Source: Candidatus Kuenenia stuttgartensis
Lineage (GTDB): Bacteria > Bacteroidota > Bacteroidia > Flavobacteriales_D > Crocinitomicaceae
Assembly (NCBI GenBank): GCA_943326025.2
Contig: CALPRR020000132.1
Span: 1 to 7,157 of the forward strand
Reading direction: 5' to 3'
DNA length: 7,157 nt
Under the pieces are notes generated by a model. It had not been told where the DNA came from. It saw only the letters and a list, made by a program, of their open reading frames with translations, and searched no databases. Position 1 is the stretch's first letter; the number at the start of each line of letters is the position of its first letter. Of this stretch, positions 6,394 through 7,157 are shown piece by piece. The position numbers were made by a program, and so were the translations under genes.

Positions 6394-6424
6394 TTTGGAT
6401 GTTATGAAAATAAAGTTACTTTTG
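6394..6424 (+). promoter_or_regulatory. Bacteroidota-type promoter of the DUF2795 gene
   Basis: TTTG (6394-6397), a 19-nt spacer and TACTTTTG (6417-6424) match the Bacteroidota consensus completely, with the same spacing as the two rRNA-type promoters at the left end. The start would fall near 6430, giving a short untranslated leader of about 22 nt that ends in AAGGAAA just before the ATG at 6453. The AAGGA sits only two bases from the ATG, too close for classical Shine-Dalgarno pairing, and an A-rich leader is normal in this phylum. Confidence 0.82.
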
Positions 6425-6452
6425 CGAGAAATTAAACTTAAAACTAAGGAAA

Positions 6453-6674
6453 ATGTATTGGACATTAGAACTAGCATCATATTTGGAAGACGCACCTTGG
6501 CCAGCTGCTAAGGATGAGTTAATCGATTTCGCAATTAGAGCAGGTGCTCCATTGGAAGTTGTAGAAAATTTACAAGATTTAGAAGATGAAGGCGATATTT
6601 ACGAAAGCATCGAAGATATTTGGCCAGATTATCCTTCAAGAGAAGATTTTCTTTTTAATGAAGATGAATATTAA
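6453..6674 (+). CDS. Small acidic DUF2795 family protein
   Basis: This 73-residue cytosolic protein has no signal peptide or membrane segment. It is strongly acidic (over 20 Asp and Glu and only two Lys), ending in FLFNEDEY. The sequence beginning MYWTLELASYLEDAPWPAAKDELIDFAIRAG is of a type I recognise as highly conserved across Bacteroidota and assigned to DUF2795, a domain without a known biochemical role. The predicted fold is short helices: an opening helix, a second around residues 20-31 (DELIDFAIRAGA), and a third around 35-45 (EVVENLQDLED). It is a single-gene unit with its own strong promoter and terminator, which suggests independent and fairly high expression. No partner can be named from the context. 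Confidence 0.9.
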   Translation: MYWTLELASYLEDAPWPAAKDELIDFAIRAGAPLEVVENLQDLEDEGDIYESIEDIWPDYPSREDFLFNEDEY

Positions 6675-6706
6675 AAAAAAAGCTATCCAAATTGGATAGC
6701 TTTTTT
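6675..6706. terminator. Bidirectional intrinsic terminator between convergent genes
   Basis: AGCTATCC (6681-6688) and GGATAGCT (6694-6701) form a perfect 8-bp stem, extendable by AA/TT inside the AAATT loop. The stem is flanked by an A-run on the left (6673-6681) and a T-run on the right (6701-6706). Read from either side it gives a hairpin followed by U residues, so it can stop the DUF2795 transcript (stop at 6674) and the convergent membrane-protein transcript (stop at 6711). It is the strongest terminator in the window. Confidence 0.92.
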
Positions 6707-6710
6707 AGTA

Positions 6711-7157
6711 TTAAGATTTAATCTTTCTTAATTTTTCTTCCATCTTTTTCGTCAGCAGATTGAAGAATAATTTCATCTCTTTTTCCTCTAATTTTCTACC
6801 AAAACGAATCACTTTCCCCATGTAATCGAATTCTATTCTTTCTCCTCCTCTTACCCATGGAGAAGCTTCCCAAACTGATTGTAATGATTTATCTTTTGGT
6901 TGAAAAGTCCTTACTTTTTTGATGTTTTCTAAATAATAAGGAATTGCCTTTCCGTAATTTTTAATTGACTTTTTATATGTAAAAGAAGTCTCATTAATCT
7001 TTATTAATTCTTTTCCCCAGAGTATCCAGAAGAAAGAACGACCAACTTTCAAAGCGTAATAAAACCAAAAAGCAATAAAAACATATAAAAACACTGTTTC
7101 TTGTTGAGTAAATTTTAAGGCAATTAAAGACCAGATAATAGTTCCACCAATTGCTAA
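6711..7157 (-). CDS. Membrane protein with two transmembrane helices and a C-terminal cytosolic domain (5' partial)
   Basis: The frame is open to the right edge, so the gene is cut at its 5' end and 148 residues are visible. The GTG at 7094 is not the likely start, because the upstream codons continue a hydrophobic helix (IGGTIIWSLIAL) that pairs with a second one (VFLYVFIAFWFYYAL). After the second helix come GKELIKINETSFTYKK and PYYLENIKKVR, and a basic, helical tail near EEKEMKLFFNLLTKKMEEKLRK. Two helices in a hairpin followed by a beta-rich domain opening with GKE-x-I-x-I resembles small PH-like-domain membrane proteins of Flavobacteriia, though this is recognition by pattern only. Function is unknown. 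It converges on the DUF2795 gene and shares its terminator. Confidence 0.75.
   Translation of the reverse strand, partial: LAIGGTIIWSLIALKFTQQETVFLYVFIAFWFYYALKVGRSFFWILWGKELIKINETSFTYKKSIKNYGKAIPYYLENIKKVRTFQPKDKSLQSVWEASPWVRGGERIEFDYMGKVIRFGRKLEEKEMKLFFNLLTKKMEEKLRKIKS

Noticed and set aside
7092..7094. GTG at 7094 as the start of the right-hand membrane protein
   Set aside because: The frame stays open to the window edge and the upstream codons encode a hydrophobic helix in keeping with a two-helix membrane protein, so the true start is outside.

Overview
The window is AT-rich DNA from a member of the Bacteroidota, most likely the Flavobacteriia (a Weeksellaceae-like genome is a guess). 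The basis is the promoter style (TTG or TTTG, 19 nt, TAnnTTTG, seen three times with the same spacing), the long form of IspH, a DUF2795 protein of the type typical of Bacteroidota, and start codons mostly without Shine-Dalgarno sequences.

Left part (1-795). There is no protein gene. The minus strand carries what looks like the control region of an rRNA operon whose 16S gene would begin just beyond the left edge. It has two promoters with identical architecture 181 bp apart, each followed by a GC-rich discriminator and a small palindrome, and then a leader containing a clear boxA-like antitermination sequence. From about 408 to 795 there is only AT-rich spacer with inverted repeats.

Centre (796-6313, plus strand). 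First comes an exported DUF4140/DUF4139 (mucoidy inhibitor MuiA-like) protein. A 93-nt intergenic patch of short direct and inverted repeats follows. Next is ispH, which encodes the last enzyme of the MEP isoprenoid pathway. After a 215-nt gap comes the most interesting gene, a three-domain protein made of a receiver-like domain (Asn at the usual phospho-Asp position), a class III adenylate cyclase with a full set of catalytic residues, and an HD phosphohydrolase. It has no ATG start. Its stop codon overlaps by 4 bp the start of a PduO-type cob(I)alamin adenosyltransferase, so the two are probably co-transcribed and translationally coupled.

Right part (6314-7157). A textbook Bacteroidota promoter drives a small acidic DUF2795 protein. 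A strong bidirectional hairpin terminator separates it from a convergent minus-strand gene that runs off the right edge and encodes a two-helix membrane protein with a cytosolic, possibly PH-like, domain.

Most genes are ordinary chromosomal housekeeping or conserved genes, and no mobile element, CRISPR array or tRNA was seen. The candidates for something less described are the receiver-cyclase-HD fusion with its coupling to B12 cofactor synthesis, and the paired promoter-palindrome arrangement of the rRNA control region.
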